Below, piece by piece: positions 43,152 through 51,603 of a DNA stretch of 64,000 bases. The notes under the pieces were generated by a model. The model was not told the DNA's origin. It worked only from the letters and a program-made list of their open reading frames with translations, and made no database searches. The stretch is from assembly GCF_012641515.1 (NCBI RefSeq), contig NZ_JABAHY010000007.1:1-64000 (forward strand), given 5' to 3'. Source of the stretch: Nesterenkonia sedimenti (GTDB taxonomy: Bacteria; Actinomycetota; Actinomycetes; Actinomycetales; Micrococcaceae). The translations under genes were made by a program, and so were the position numbers. Position 1 is the stretch's first letter, and each line of letters opens with the position of its first letter.

Positions 43152-44743
43152 GCACCACGACAGCCCCAACTGAGGACGCAACGTCCACGATGGGCAGAGC
43201 CCGTTCGGTGGTCCTGGTCGGGATGACGGGATATGTCATCGAGGTCGAGGCAGATATCGGACAGACGCTGCCGGCATTCGTTCTGCTCGGACTGCCCGAT
43301 GCCGCGCTGCGAGAAAGCCAGGACCGGATCCGCTCGGCAGCCAAGAACACGGGGCTTGACCTTCCCCGGCGCCGGTTGACCGTTAACCTCTTCCCGGCCT
43401 CACTGCCGAAGTCCGGCTCCGGACTGGATTTGGCCATCCTGGTCAGCGCATGGGCCGCTGATGGCCACCTCAGGGGCACCTCCGATGTGGTCTTCCTGGC
43501 CGAACTGGGCCTCGACGGAAGACTCAGACCGGTCAAGGGCGTGCTGCCGGCCCTTGCAGCAGCTGCCGAGGCTGGCATCAACACCGCGGTGGTCTGCCCT
43601 GAAAACGCCGCTGAGGCCGCCCTGGTCCCAGGAATGGAGATCCTGGCCGCCGCTCACGCCGCCGAAGTGGCAGCCCACTTCTACTCCCCGGAGGCCGAGG
43701 AACCAGCGCCTGCCAGCGACCAACCCATCCAACGAATCCTCGGTGGGGACACCAGCCAAGCCCCGCCTCCGGCACCGGCTCAGCAGAAGGATCTGGCCGA
43801 AGTCCGTGGACAGGCTGAGGCGCGGTTCGCCCTGGAGCTGGCAGCGGCCGGCGGACACCATATGATGCTCCTCGGAGCCCCAGGAGCAGGCAAGACCATG
43901 CTGGCCGAACGCCTGCCCAGTATCCTGCCGCCGCTGGACGAAACAGAGGCCATGGAGGCAACCGCAATAGCCTCCATCAGCCAGGGTGCTCAACCGGTGA
44001 CCCATCTGCTGCGCAACCGGCCCTTCGAAGCCCCTCACCACAGTGCCTCCACACCAGCGATCGTTGGCGGGGGAACCAGAATCCCCGCACCGGGAGCGGT
44101 CACCAGGGCACATCTGGGCGTACTGTTCTTAGACGAAGCCCCCGAATTCCAACGGCGAGCCCTGGACTCCCTGCGCCAACCCCTGGAGACCGGCATCATC
44201 ACCCTGGACCGCGCAGCCGGCCAGGTCACCTACCCCGCCCAGTTCCAACTGGTCCTGGCCGCCAACCCCTGCCCCTGCGGCATGAACATCGGTCCAGGGA
44301 CCCACTGCAGCTGTTCAGTGGCCCAGCGCCGCAACTACCTCAGCCGGATCTCCGGGCCCCTGCTGGACCGGATCGATATCCAGATCCAGGTACACAGGCC
44401 CCAGTCAGCAGCCCTAGCCCTGGAAACAGCAGCAGAATCCTCTGCCGAGGTGGCAGCCCGAGTCATCCAGGCTCGCCACCAGCAGGCAGAACGTCTCGGA
44501 CCCCATGGGCTCAGGCTCAACAGCCAAGCGCCCCTGAAACTGCTCTCCTCCAACCTGCGGCTGGCGGGCAGAACCCTGCGAGCCCTCGACCACGCCCTGG
44601 ACCGGGCCCAGATATCCCTGCGCGGCTACGTCCGGGTCCTACGGATCGCCTGGACCCTGGCAGATATCAGCGGCAAACCTCAGCCGGAGGCCGATGACAT
44701 CGATGCCGCCATGCACCTGCGGCCATCCGGGGACCGCCCCTAG
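43148..44743 (+). CDS. comM: YifB/ComM-type AAA+ ATPase (Mg-chelatase-like)
   Basis: 531-residue AAA+ protein. The N-terminal Lon-like S5 domain (about 1-190) leads to the Mg-chelatase ATPase domain with Walker A GAPGAGKTMLAERLPS near residue 242, Walker B GVLFLDEAPEFQR, and the Cys box NPCPCGMNIGPGTHCSCS. In transformable bacteria ComM is a hexameric helicase for branch migration during recombination. Its place between yraN and dprA supports that role. Confidence 0.93.
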   Translation: MSTTTAPTEDATSTMGRARSVVLVGMTGYVIEVEADIGQTLPAFVLLGLPDAALRESQDRIRSAAKNTGLDLPRRRLTVNLFPASLPKSGSGLDLAILVSAWAADGHLRGTSDVVFLAELGLDGRLRPVKGVLPALAAAAEAGINTAVVCPENAAEAALVPGMEILAAAHAAEVAAHFYSPEAEEPAPASDQPIQRILGGDTSQAPPPAPAQQKDLAEVRGQAEARFALELAAAGGHHMMLLGAPGAGKTMLAERLPSILPPLDETEAMEATAIASISQGAQPVTHLLRNRPFEAPHHSASTPAIVGGGTRIPAPGAVTRAHLGVLFLDEAPEFQRRALDSLRQPLETGIITLDRAAGQVTYPAQFQLVLAANPCPCGMNIGPGTHCSCSVAQRRNYLSRISGPLLDRIDIQIQVHRPQSAALALETAAESSAEVAARVIQARHQQAERLGPHGLRLNSQAPLKLLSSNLRLAGRTLRALDHALDRAQISLRGYVRVLRIAWTLADISGKPQPEADDIDAAMHLRPSGDRP

Positions 44744-44753
44744 AGGAAAGACC

Positions 44754-45980
44754 ATGACACACTCCACAGAACTTCAGCAGCTACGCCTCATCCGTGCTGA
44801 CCTCAGCCGCCTGATCGAACCAGGAGACCTCCTCGGGGCCACCGCAGTACAGGCCCTAGGTCCAGGGGAGCTGCATCGCCTGATCACCGGTGGGACAAAC
44901 CCCACAGCCCAACAACAGCAGAAAGTAGGGGAGACCGCCGAAGCCTCCGGGCTCGGTCCTCGGCAGCGAAGCCTGGAGCAGGGTCTTGCCAGATGGCGCA
45001 CCCGACTGGGTCAGCTCAATGCTGCTGAGCAGCTGCGTGCCATCGGCAGACTCAGCGGCGGGCTACTCATCCCCGAAGACGAGGCCTGGCCCCAGCAGCT
45101 GGAAGACCTCCACCCCGGCCAGCCCCTGGCACTCTGGTACCGCGGGGAGCCCAGCCTGAGGTGTCTGCCACAGCCAGGGCGGAGCATCGCCTTGGTCGGG
45201 GCCCGGGAGATGACCGACTACGGCGGCCGGATCGCCTGGGAAATCGCCGCCGAGCTGGCCGGCCATGGACTCACCGTCCTCTCCGGCGGTGCCTATGGGA
45301 TCGACGCCGCCGCCCACCGCGGAGCCCTCAACCGAGCCCAAGAATGCCCACGATCGCCAACATTGGCGGTCCTGGCCGGGGGAGTGGACCGCCTCTATCC
45401 AGCAGGCAACGAAAAACTGCTGCGCCAGATCCAGGAGCACGGACTGCTGCTCAGCGAGATGGCACCGGGATCAGCCCCGACCAAATCCCGCTTCCTCCAC
45501 CGCAACCGGCTCATCGCAGCACTTGCCGCAGCAACAGTTGTCGTCCAAGCCCGCTGGCGCTCCGGAGCGCTTTCTACCGCTAACCACGCACTGAATATCG
45601 GAAGAGCAGTCGGTGCCGTCCCAGGCAGCATCCTCGAACCCGCCTCCGCAGGCTGCCACCGCCTGCTCCAAGAGACCCCAGCCCGACTGATCACCGATGC
45701 AGCAGATGCCGCCCAGCTGATCAGCGGGCACCTCGAACCTACCCACGCCCAGAACGGGGAGCCGGCCCCCACAGAGGAAGAGAAGGAGCCGGCCCAAGAC
45801 CAGCTCACCGAGGTTCAGGACAGAATCTTCGACGCCCTGCCGGTGCGCAAATACACTGCCCCCGGCAAATTGGCCGAGGTAGCGGGACTGCCCATTCCGA
45901 CTGTGCTGACCACCTTGACCAAACTGCAGAGACTCAACCTCGCCGAGGCAGCTAATGGGCATTGGCGCAAAGGCCGCTAA
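44754..45980 (+). CDS. dprA: DNA-processing protein DprA
   Basis: 408-residue protein that loads RecA on single-stranded DNA during transformation and may act in general recombination. N-terminal SAM-like region, then the Rossmann core: IALVGAREMTDYGGRIAWEI near residue 145, TVLSGGAYGIDAAAHRGAL, TLAVLAGGVDRLYPAGN, and FLHRNRLIAALAAATVVVQA. A C-terminal winged helix follows (LPVRKYTAPGKLAEVAGLPI). ATG at 44754 after AGAGGAAAG; the earlier in-frame start lies in comM. It ends close to the xerC start. Confidence 0.95.
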   Translation: MTHSTELQQLRLIRADLSRLIEPGDLLGATAVQALGPGELHRLITGGTNPTAQQQQKVGETAEASGLGPRQRSLEQGLARWRTRLGQLNAAEQLRAIGRLSGGLLIPEDEAWPQQLEDLHPGQPLALWYRGEPSLRCLPQPGRSIALVGAREMTDYGGRIAWEIAAELAGHGLTVLSGGAYGIDAAAHRGALNRAQECPRSPTLAVLAGGVDRLYPAGNEKLLRQIQEHGLLLSEMAPGSAPTKSRFLHRNRLIAALAAATVVVQARWRSGALSTANHALNIGRAVGAVPGSILEPASAGCHRLLQETPARLITDAADAAQLISGHLEPTHAQNGEPAPTEEEKEPAQDQLTEVQDRIFDALPVRKYTAPGKLAEVAGLPIPTVLTTLTKLQRLNLAEAANGHWRKGR

Positions 45981-45990
45981 GGTGATGCAC

Positions 45991-46932
45991 ATGGAGCAGG
46001 CCCCAGGGCAACAGGACACCGACCCGCTGGTCGAGGAATTCGCCGCACATCTTTCCGACCAGCGACGGCTCTCTGCCCATACCGTCCGCGGCTACATCTC
46101 GGATCTGACCCAGCTGAGCGAGCATACCGGGGGACTGGCCCGACTCAGCCTCGCCGGTCTGCGCACCTGGCTGGCCGATCTGCACGCTGCCGGACTCAGC
46201 CGCAGCACCCTGAACCGCAAAACAGCCTCAGCCAGAGCCTTCAGCACATGGGCCCACCAACGGGGTTACCTCAGCGAAGACCCCGCCGTCCGGCTGAAAT
46301 CTGCACCCCGAGGAAGCCATCTGCCCGATGTCCTGCAATCCGGACACGTCGAGGACCTCACCAACGGGGCCCAACAGATGCGCATGGCCTACGAGAAGAT
46401 CAAAGACGAAGATCTCCCCGGCTGGGCAGTGGCCGTCCGGGATGAGGCCATGATCGAACTGCTCTATGCCACCGGCATCCGCGTCTCCGAACTGGCAGGG
46501 TTGGACCGGGAAGCACTGGATCCCGCCCAGCGGATGGTGCGGGTGCTGGGCAAAGGGCGTAAAGAACGCATGGTGCCCTACGGTGCTCCAGCCCAAGAAG
46601 CCCTCAACCGCTGGATCACCGAAGCCCGACCCGTGCTGGAACAGCCCCACTCCGGTGAGGCACTGTTCATCGGACAACGCGGAGCCCGCATTAACGTCAG
46701 GGTGGTGCGCAAAGTCATCGACGAGGCGCTCGCCGGACTCGGCACCACCTCGGCTCGCGGCCCCCATGCTCTACGCCATACAGCAGCCACCCACCTCCTG
46801 GACGGCGGCGCTGATCTCAGAACTGTCCAAGAAATGCTGGGCCATGCCTCCCTGGCCACGACCCAGATCTACACCCACGTCTCCGTGGACCGGCTGACCA
46901 AGGCCTACGCACAAGCGCACCCACGCGCCTGA
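45991..46932 (+). CDS. xerC: tyrosine recombinase XerC
   Basis: Integrase-family recombinase that resolves chromosome dimers at dif with XerD; 313 residues from this start. N-terminal SAM-like domain (VEEFAAHLSDQRRLSAHTVR), then the catalytic domain with Arg in YATGIRVSEL, Lys in VLGKGRKERMV, HxxR in HALRHTAATHL, and GHASLATTQIYTHVS containing the second His and the nucleophilic Tyr. Start choice: ATG 45991 sits six bases after AGGTG; ATGs at 45985 and 45955 are also in frame, the last within dprA. Confidence 0.93.
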   Translation: MEQAPGQQDTDPLVEEFAAHLSDQRRLSAHTVRGYISDLTQLSEHTGGLARLSLAGLRTWLADLHAAGLSRSTLNRKTASARAFSTWAHQRGYLSEDPAVRLKSAPRGSHLPDVLQSGHVEDLTNGAQQMRMAYEKIKDEDLPGWAVAVRDEAMIELLYATGIRVSELAGLDREALDPAQRMVRVLGKGRKERMVPYGAPAQEALNRWITEARPVLEQPHSGEALFIGQRGARINVRVVRKVIDEALAGLGTTSARGPHALRHTAATHLLDGGADLRTVQEMLGHASLATTQIYTHVSVDRLTKAYAQAHPRA

Positions 46933-47083
46933 GCCACGGCGGCAACCGCGCCTGGCCGCCCCAGATTTCCGGTCCCATCAGCCCTGAATGGGGTCGATGC
47001 TAAGATTGAACCGCATTCACCACACGGAATCGTGATCGGTCGTAGGGGAAGACGTACCGAGACGCGAACAGTGGAGGATGGAT

Positions 47084-47590
47084 ATGTCTGAATACGCAGC
47101 CAGGGGTGTCCTGCACATCCACTCGGCACCCAGCGCCCTCTGCCCACATGTCGAATGGGCAGTGGCCTCAGCTGTTGATGCCCGAGTGGACTTTGCTTGG
47201 ACCCTTCAACCTGCTGCGCCCGGAACCCACCGGGCCGAACTGCAGTGGACCGGAACACCGGGCCTGGGAGCCAAACTGGCCTCCACCCTGCGCACCCTGG
47301 GCCACCTGCGTTTCGAGATCACCGAGGACCCCACCCCAGGGATCGACGGCTCCCGGTGGTCGCATACCCCCGAGCTGGGTATCTTCCACGCCACTGTCGA
47401 CAACGCCGGCAACATCATGGTCTCCGAGGACCGCATCCGCTACGCCTATGAACTTGGCGCAGGCGATCCCAACATCATGTACCAGGAGCTGTCTCTGGCC
47501 CTAGGGGAAGCATGGGATGAAGAACTCGAACCCTTCCGGCACGCCGCCGAAGGAGCCCCCGTACGCTGGCTCAGCAGCGCTGCAGTCTAG
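47084..47590 (+). CDS. DUF3145 family protein
   Basis: 168-residue soluble protein matching the actinobacterial DUF3145 group: RGVLHIHSAPSALCPHVEWA near the start, LRFEITEDPTPG and ELGIFHATVDNAGNIMVSED. The family is near-universal in actinobacteria, with unknown function. The ATG at 47084 is chosen because GGAGG lies six bases before it; ATG 47078 is too close. The strong terminator directly downstream ends this unit. Confidence 0.85.
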   Translation: MSEYAARGVLHIHSAPSALCPHVEWAVASAVDARVDFAWTLQPAAPGTHRAELQWTGTPGLGAKLASTLRTLGHLRFEITEDPTPGIDGSRWSHTPELGIFHATVDNAGNIMVSEDRIRYAYELGAGDPNIMYQELSLALGEAWDEELEPFRHAAEGAPVRWLSSAAV

Positions 47591-47604
47591 CCCCGCGGTC
47601 AAAG

Positions 47605-47661
47605 AAAAGAACCTGTAGAAACTGCGGGCCCTGAGGGGCTCGGGTTTCTACAGGTTCTTTT
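47605..47661. terminator. strong bidirectional intrinsic terminator
   Basis: Perfect 18-bp arms: AAAAGAACCTGTAGAAAC (47605-47622) and its complement 47644-47661, with a 21-base loop. The ends give a U-run in both directions. It follows the DUF3145 gene and faces fabF, so it can serve both. Confidence 0.92.
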
Positions 47662-47730
47662 CGTCTTTGTGCCGTCTGGCGTCAGTGCCCATGAGCTGCA
47701 AGCCATGCGAGCAGCGACTTCAGGTGTGAA

Positions 47731-47836
47731 GTTCCGCGTGAGCGGAACGAGAGGCGGCGCGACAGGAACCGTGACGTCAGGGCCCCGTGCAGATGCTGAG
47801 CATCTGTGCGGGCCACGTCACGGCGCGCGCGCCGCC
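47731..47836. other. hairpin plus large nested inverted repeat downstream of fabF
   Basis: First a perfect hairpin GTTCCGC-GTGA-GCGGAAC (47731-47748) with a GNRA-type tetraloop. Then a nested palindrome: GGCGGCGCG (47753-47761) with 47828-47836, GTGACGT (47771-47777) with 47815-47821, GGCCC with GGGCC (47810-47814, G-rich end), and AGATGC (47791-47796) with GCATCT (47800-47805) around a TGA loop. It lies 4 bases past the fabF stop. Function unknown; possible 3' stabiliser of the fab mRNA. Confidence 0.55.
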
Positions 47837-47840
47837 GGGA

Positions 47841-49085
47841 CTAAACAGTGCGGAATGCGACCACGGCGTTGTGGCCGCCGAAGCCGAAGCTGGAGCAGAT
47901 ACCCACCTGCTCCTCGGCCCCCAGTTCGCGCGCGGTGCCGCTGACTACATCCAGGGGAATCTCCGGATCCTGGTTATCCAGGTTGATCGTCACCGGGGCC
48001 TTCCGGTCAGCCAGAGTCTTGACTGTCAGCACCGACTCCACCGCACCGGCGGCACCGAGGAGGTGCCCGGTCTGGGACTTCGTCGCTGAGACGCAGACAT
48101 TGTCCAGGTGATCGCCGAATGCGGCCTTCATCGCAATGTACTCGGGAACATCGCCCAGGGGAGTGGAGGTTGCATGGGCGTTGACGTGGCTGACATCGGC
48201 AGCAGATGCACCTGCGGACTCCAGAGCCCGACGCAGTGCACGGGTAGCACCCAGGCCCTCAGGATCCGGGGCGGTGATGTGGTGAGCATCAGAGGTCACC
48301 GCACCGCCGGCCAGTTCTGCATAGATCGTCGCGCCACGAGCCTTAGCGTGCTCCTCGGTCTCAATGACCAGAGCACCAGCACCCTCACCCATGACGAAAC
48401 CGTCGCGGTCGACGTCGTAGGGCCGAGATGCTGCAGCAGGATCATCATTGCGGCGGGAGAGGGCCTGCATATTCGCGAACGCGGCCAAGGGCAGCGGGTG
48501 CACAGCAGCCTCAGTGCCACCAGCAAGCACTACATCAGCCTGACCGGTCTCCAGAAGCTCCTGGGCCATGATCAGCGCCTCAACACCGGAGGCACAGGCC
48601 GAGACAGCTGTGCGGGCGCCGGCCTTGGCGCCGAACTCGAGGCTGATCGCCCCGGATGCGCCATTGGGCATCAGCATCGGCACTGTCATCGGCAGCACCC
48701 GGCGGGGGCCCTTCTCCCGGAGAGTGTCCCAGGAGTTCAGCAGGGTCCAGACCCCACCGATACCGGTGGCAAAGCTGACCCCGACGCGTTCGCCGTCGAG
48801 CTCCACATCTTTCAGCCCGGCATCAGCCCAGGCCTCCCGCGCAGCAACCATGCCCAGCTGAGTGGATCGATCCATCCGCTTGGTCTCCGGGCGCGAGAGC
48901 ACCTCGGAGGGCTCGACAGCGACCTCAGCGGCGAAGGTGACCGGCAGTTCGTACTGCGCCACCCACTCGTGCTCGAGGGTCTTCGCCCCGGGGGTCCCAG
49001 CAAGCGCAGCGTCCCAGGTTTCGGGGACTGTGCCCCCGAGCGGGGTGGTTGCTCCGAGTCCGGTGATGACTAGACGTTGCGACAT
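47841..49085 (-). CDS. fabF: 3-oxoacyl-ACP synthase II
   Basis: 414-residue condensing enzyme of fatty-acid elongation, extending acyl-ACP with malonyl-ACP. Active-site Cys is in TAVSACASGVEAL near residue 162, and the two catalytic His are in VNAHATSTPLGD and SKTQTGHLLGAAG. ATG start 49085. It is the last gene of the fabD-fabH-acpP-fabF set; the space before it contains a hairpin, so its level may differ from acpP. Confidence 0.96.
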   Translation of the reverse strand: MSQRLVITGLGATTPLGGTVPETWDAALAGTPGAKTLEHEWVAQYELPVTFAAEVAVEPSEVLSRPETKRMDRSTQLGMVAAREAWADAGLKDVELDGERVGVSFATGIGGVWTLLNSWDTLREKGPRRVLPMTVPMLMPNGASGAISLEFGAKAGARTAVSACASGVEALIMAQELLETGQADVVLAGGTEAAVHPLPLAAFANMQALSRRNDDPAAASRPYDVDRDGFVMGEGAGALVIETEEHAKARGATIYAELAGGAVTSDAHHITAPDPEGLGATRALRRALESAGASAADVSHVNAHATSTPLGDVPEYIAMKAAFGDHLDNVCVSATKSQTGHLLGAAGAVESVLTVKTLADRKAPVTINLDNQDPEIPLDVVSGTARELGAEEQVGICSSFGFGGHNAVVAFRTV

Positions 49086-49120
49086 GGATTTTCCTTGCTA
49101 CTGATGTTGAGCGAATGGTG

Positions 49121-49144
49121 GTGTGGGGGCCGGAGCCCCCACAC
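49121..49144 (-). terminator. hairpin between acpP and fabF
   Basis: Perfect 10-bp stem GTGTGGGGGC/GCCCCCACAC with the loop CGGA, 32 bases after the acpP stop on the reverse strand. There is no U-run, so it is more likely an mRNA processing or stability element giving acpP excess than a full terminator. The 11-mer GATGTTGAGCG occurs on both sides of it (49103-49113 and 49154-49164). Confidence 0.6.
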
Positions 49145-49175
49145 GACTCACAGATGTTGAGCGGTTAGGCCGAAA

Positions 49176-49421
49176 TCAGCCAGCTGCGTTAGCGATGTAG
49201 TCGACGGCGTCGCCCACGGTGGTCAGGTTCTTGACCTCCTCGTCGGGGATCTTCACGTCGAACTTCTCCTCGGCGTTGACCACGATGGTCATCATCGAGA
49301 TGGAGTCGATGTCCAGGTCCTCGGTGAAGGACTTCTCCAGCTGGATCTCCTCGGTCTCCAGGCCGGTCTCCTCTTCGACGATCTCTGCCAGTCCAGCCAG
49401 GATTGCGTTCTTGTCAGCCAC
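49176..49421 (-). CDS. acpP: acyl carrier protein
   Basis: 81-residue acidic carrier of growing acyl chains. The phosphopantetheine Ser is in EDLDIDSISMMTIV (DSI instead of the common DSL). KIPDEEVKNLTTVGDAVDYI is the conserved helix III-IV region. Start is GTG at 49421 with AGGAG six bases before; an upstream in-frame ATG has no support. It lies between fabH and fabF. Confidence 0.95.
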   Translation of the reverse strand: MADKNAILAGLAEIVEEETGLETEEIQLEKSFTEDLDIDSISMMTIVVNAEEKFDVKIPDEEVKNLTTVGDAVDYIANAAG

Positions 49422-49482
49422 TTGGGCTCCTCTCATGTGTTGCGGTTTATTGGGGTAGTGCGAAATCTTTGCGTGATCTAAC

Positions 49483-50541
49483 CTACGGGATAAGGACCAC
49501 TTGTGCCCCGTAGACGAGGCCGGCGCCGAAGCCGATCTGCAGGGCCAGACCGCCAGAGATCTCCGGGTTCTCCTCGCGCAGTCGGTGCAGGGCCAGCGGA
49601 ATCGAGGCAGCCGAGGTGTTGCCGGCATCGGCGATATCGCGGCCGACCAGCACATGCTCGGGCAGTTTCAGCTGCTTGGAGAGCTCATCGATGATGCGCA
49701 TATTGGCCTGATGAGGCACGAAGGCCGAGAGGTCCTCGGGGTTGATGCCGGCCTTCTCCAGGGCGAGCTTCGCGGTCTTGGCCATCTCCCAGACCGCCCA
49801 GCGGAAGACGGTCTGGCCGTCCTGGCGCAGGGTCGGCCAGAGGTGCTCCTCACGGTCGAGCAGGCGGCTGGCGTCACCGGTCTCCTGGGCCTCGGCCAGG
49901 GCATCGCGCAGCCGCAGCAGGGAGCTGTCCATCCCCACCGACTCCCAATTCTCACCCTTGGAGCCCCAGACACTGGCGGAGATTCCCGGTGTCTCGGAGG
50001 GCCCGATCACCACAGCACCGGCGCCGTCGCCGAGCAGGAAGGAGATGGAGCGCTCGTGGTTGTCGATGATGTCGGAGAGCTTCTCCACACCGACCACCAG
50101 GGCGTATTTGGTCTGACCGGAGCGGACCAGCGAGTCAGCCTGGGCCACGCCGTAGCAGTAGCCCGCGCAGGCAGCCGAGACATCGAAGGCCGGTGCCGGG
50201 GTTGCACCCAGGCGGGCAGCCAGGGCTGCGGCAGCCGAGGGGGTCTTATAGGGGTGGGTGACCGTGGAGACGATGATCGCACCCAGCTGGGAGGCCTCAA
50301 TGCCGGCGTCCTTGAGCGCATCCAGGGCGGCCGCCTCGGCCATATCCACCACGGAGACATCGGCCGGTGCACGGTGCCGGGTCACGATGCCGGTGCGCTG
50401 CCGGATCCACTCATCGGAGGAGTCGATCCACCGGCAGATCTGCTCATTGTCCACCACCACATTGGGCCGATGAACGCCGAGGCCGAGCACAGCAGTGCCG
50501 TCGATGGGCTGGGTGGGAGTCAGTGCGGGGTGCTGGGTCAC
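49483..50541 (-). CDS. fabH: 3-oxoacyl-ACP synthase III
   Basis: 352 residues. FabH starts each fatty acid by condensing an acyl-CoA primer with malonyl-ACP. Catalytic Cys is in SAACAGYCYGVAQADS near residue 125, His in VPHQANMRII, and Asn in DAGNTSAASIP. The complete triad indicates activity. In branched-chain-rich actinobacteria it uses branched primers. GTG start, 34 bp after fabD. Confidence 0.96.
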   Translation of the reverse strand: MTQHPALTPTQPIDGTAVLGLGVHRPNVVVDNEQICRWIDSSDEWIRQRTGIVTRHRAPADVSVVDMAEAAALDALKDAGIEASQLGAIIVSTVTHPYKTPSAAAALAARLGATPAPAFDVSAACAGYCYGVAQADSLVRSGQTKYALVVGVEKLSDIIDNHERSISFLLGDGAGAVVIGPSETPGISASVWGSKGENWESVGMDSSLLRLRDALAEAQETGDASRLLDREEHLWPTLRQDGQTVFRWAVWEMAKTAKLALEKAGINPEDLSAFVPHQANMRIIDELSKQLKLPEHVLVGRDIADAGNTSAASIPLALHRLREENPEISGGLALQIGFGAGLVYGAQVVLIP

Positions 50542-50575
50542 GATCTCTATCTCTCGGGTCGGTATGCCAGGGTTT

Positions 50576-51511
50576 TCAGGCGGTGTGCTCTTCGATGAAC
50601 TCAGCCGCGGCCGAAAGGTCTTCTGGGGATTTCACTGCGAAGGTCTTGGTGCCCTTCAGGCTGCGCTTGATCAGCCCGGAGAGCGTTCCGCCGGGCAGCA
50701 GCTCCAGAACACCGGTGACCCCGGCCTCGCCCATGGACTGCATGCAGGCATCCCAACGCACCGGGCGGGTGACCTGCTGAACGATCCGGCTCAGGGCCTC
50801 ATCACCGGTGCTGACTGCCGCGCCGTCGCGGTTGGAGACCAGACGGACCACCGGGGCAGCGGTCTCGGCGCGCTGGGCTGCCTGGGCCAGGGTGCCCTCA
50901 GCCGGTGCCATATAGCTGGTGTGGAATGCTCCTGCGACCTTCAGCGGGATGACCCGGGCCTTTGCCGGCGGGTTCTCGCTGAGCGTGGTGATCCCTTCGG
51001 TGGAACCAGCGGCGACGATCTGGCCGGCTCCGTTGACGTTGGCGGGGGAGAGCCCGGCGTTCTCAATGGCGGTGAGCACATCATCCTCGGTGCCCCCGAG
51101 AACTGCAGCCATGCCGGTGGGCTCGGCGGCTGCGGCCTCTGCCATGGCGCGGCCACGGATGCCGATCAGCTCCATGGCAGTGGTATCGCTGATCACTCCG
51201 GCCAAAGCGGCAGCGGGGATCTCACCGACCGAGTGTCCGGCCAGGAGGACGGAGTCACCGTAGGCGGGCAGCTTATCCGGGGTCAGGCCCAGCGCACCGG
51301 CGGATATCAGGGCACCGGCTGCCAGCAGCGGCTGGGCAACAGCGGTATCCCGAATCGTCTCCTCATCCGAGGTGGTGCCATGGGTCTGCAGATCAGCCCC
51401 TGAGGCCTCGGTGTACCGAGCCAGATGCTCGGCGGCCTCATCGAATTCCAGCCATGGCTGGAGCATTGCGGGGGTCTGTGAACCTTGTCCTGGGCATACG
51501 ATCGCTAGCAC
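50576..51511 (-). CDS. fabD: malonyl-CoA:ACP transacylase
   Basis: 311 residues. It moves malonyl from CoA to ACP. It has the N-terminal PGQGSQTPAML, the nucleophile elbow LAGHSVGEIPAA with Ser, and the catalytic His in GAFHTSYMAPA. GTG start at 51511. It is the first gene of the fab operon and is probably controlled by FasR from the gene just upstream; a palindrome (51580-51596) lies 69 bases before its start. Confidence 0.95.
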   Translation of the reverse strand: MLAIVCPGQGSQTPAMLQPWLEFDEAAEHLARYTEASGADLQTHGTTSDEETIRDTAVAQPLLAAGALISAGALGLTPDKLPAYGDSVLLAGHSVGEIPAAALAGVISDTTAMELIGIRGRAMAEAAAAEPTGMAAVLGGTEDDVLTAIENAGLSPANVNGAGQIVAAGSTEGITTLSENPPAKARVIPLKVAGAFHTSYMAPAEGTLAQAAQRAETAAPVVRLVSNRDGAAVSTGDEALSRIVQQVTRPVRWDACMQSMGEAGVTGVLELLPGGTLSGLIKRSLKGTKTFAVKSPEDLSAAAEFIEEHTA

Positions 51512-51579
51512 AGTCTCAACCTTCCCATCTGAGTCCGCTGTTCTGACCGGTTCAGGCTGACCACGTCGAGCCCGCCTCG

Positions 51580-51596
51580 TTGTAGAAACCCTACAA
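51580..51596. promoter_or_regulatory. palindrome upstream of fabD (candidate FasR operator)
   Basis: TTGTAG-AAACC-CTACAA, perfect 6-bp arms with a 5-base spacer, 69-85 bases before the fabD start. An almost identical site lies upstream of fasR at 52796-52812. FasR of Streptomyces is known to bind the fabD promoter region; assigning this motif to it is inference. Confidence 0.55.
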
Positions 51597-51603
51597 GCTC
51601 AGC

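Noticed and set aside
47605-47661. FasR-like operator (contains GTAGAAAC/GTTTCTAC)
   Set aside because: It is an 18-bp terminator hairpin with a 21-base loop; the spacing is unlike the TTGTAG-N5-CTACAA sites.
48108-49073. 321-codon plus-strand frame opposite fabF
   Set aside because: Antisense shadow of fabF; no ribosome site.
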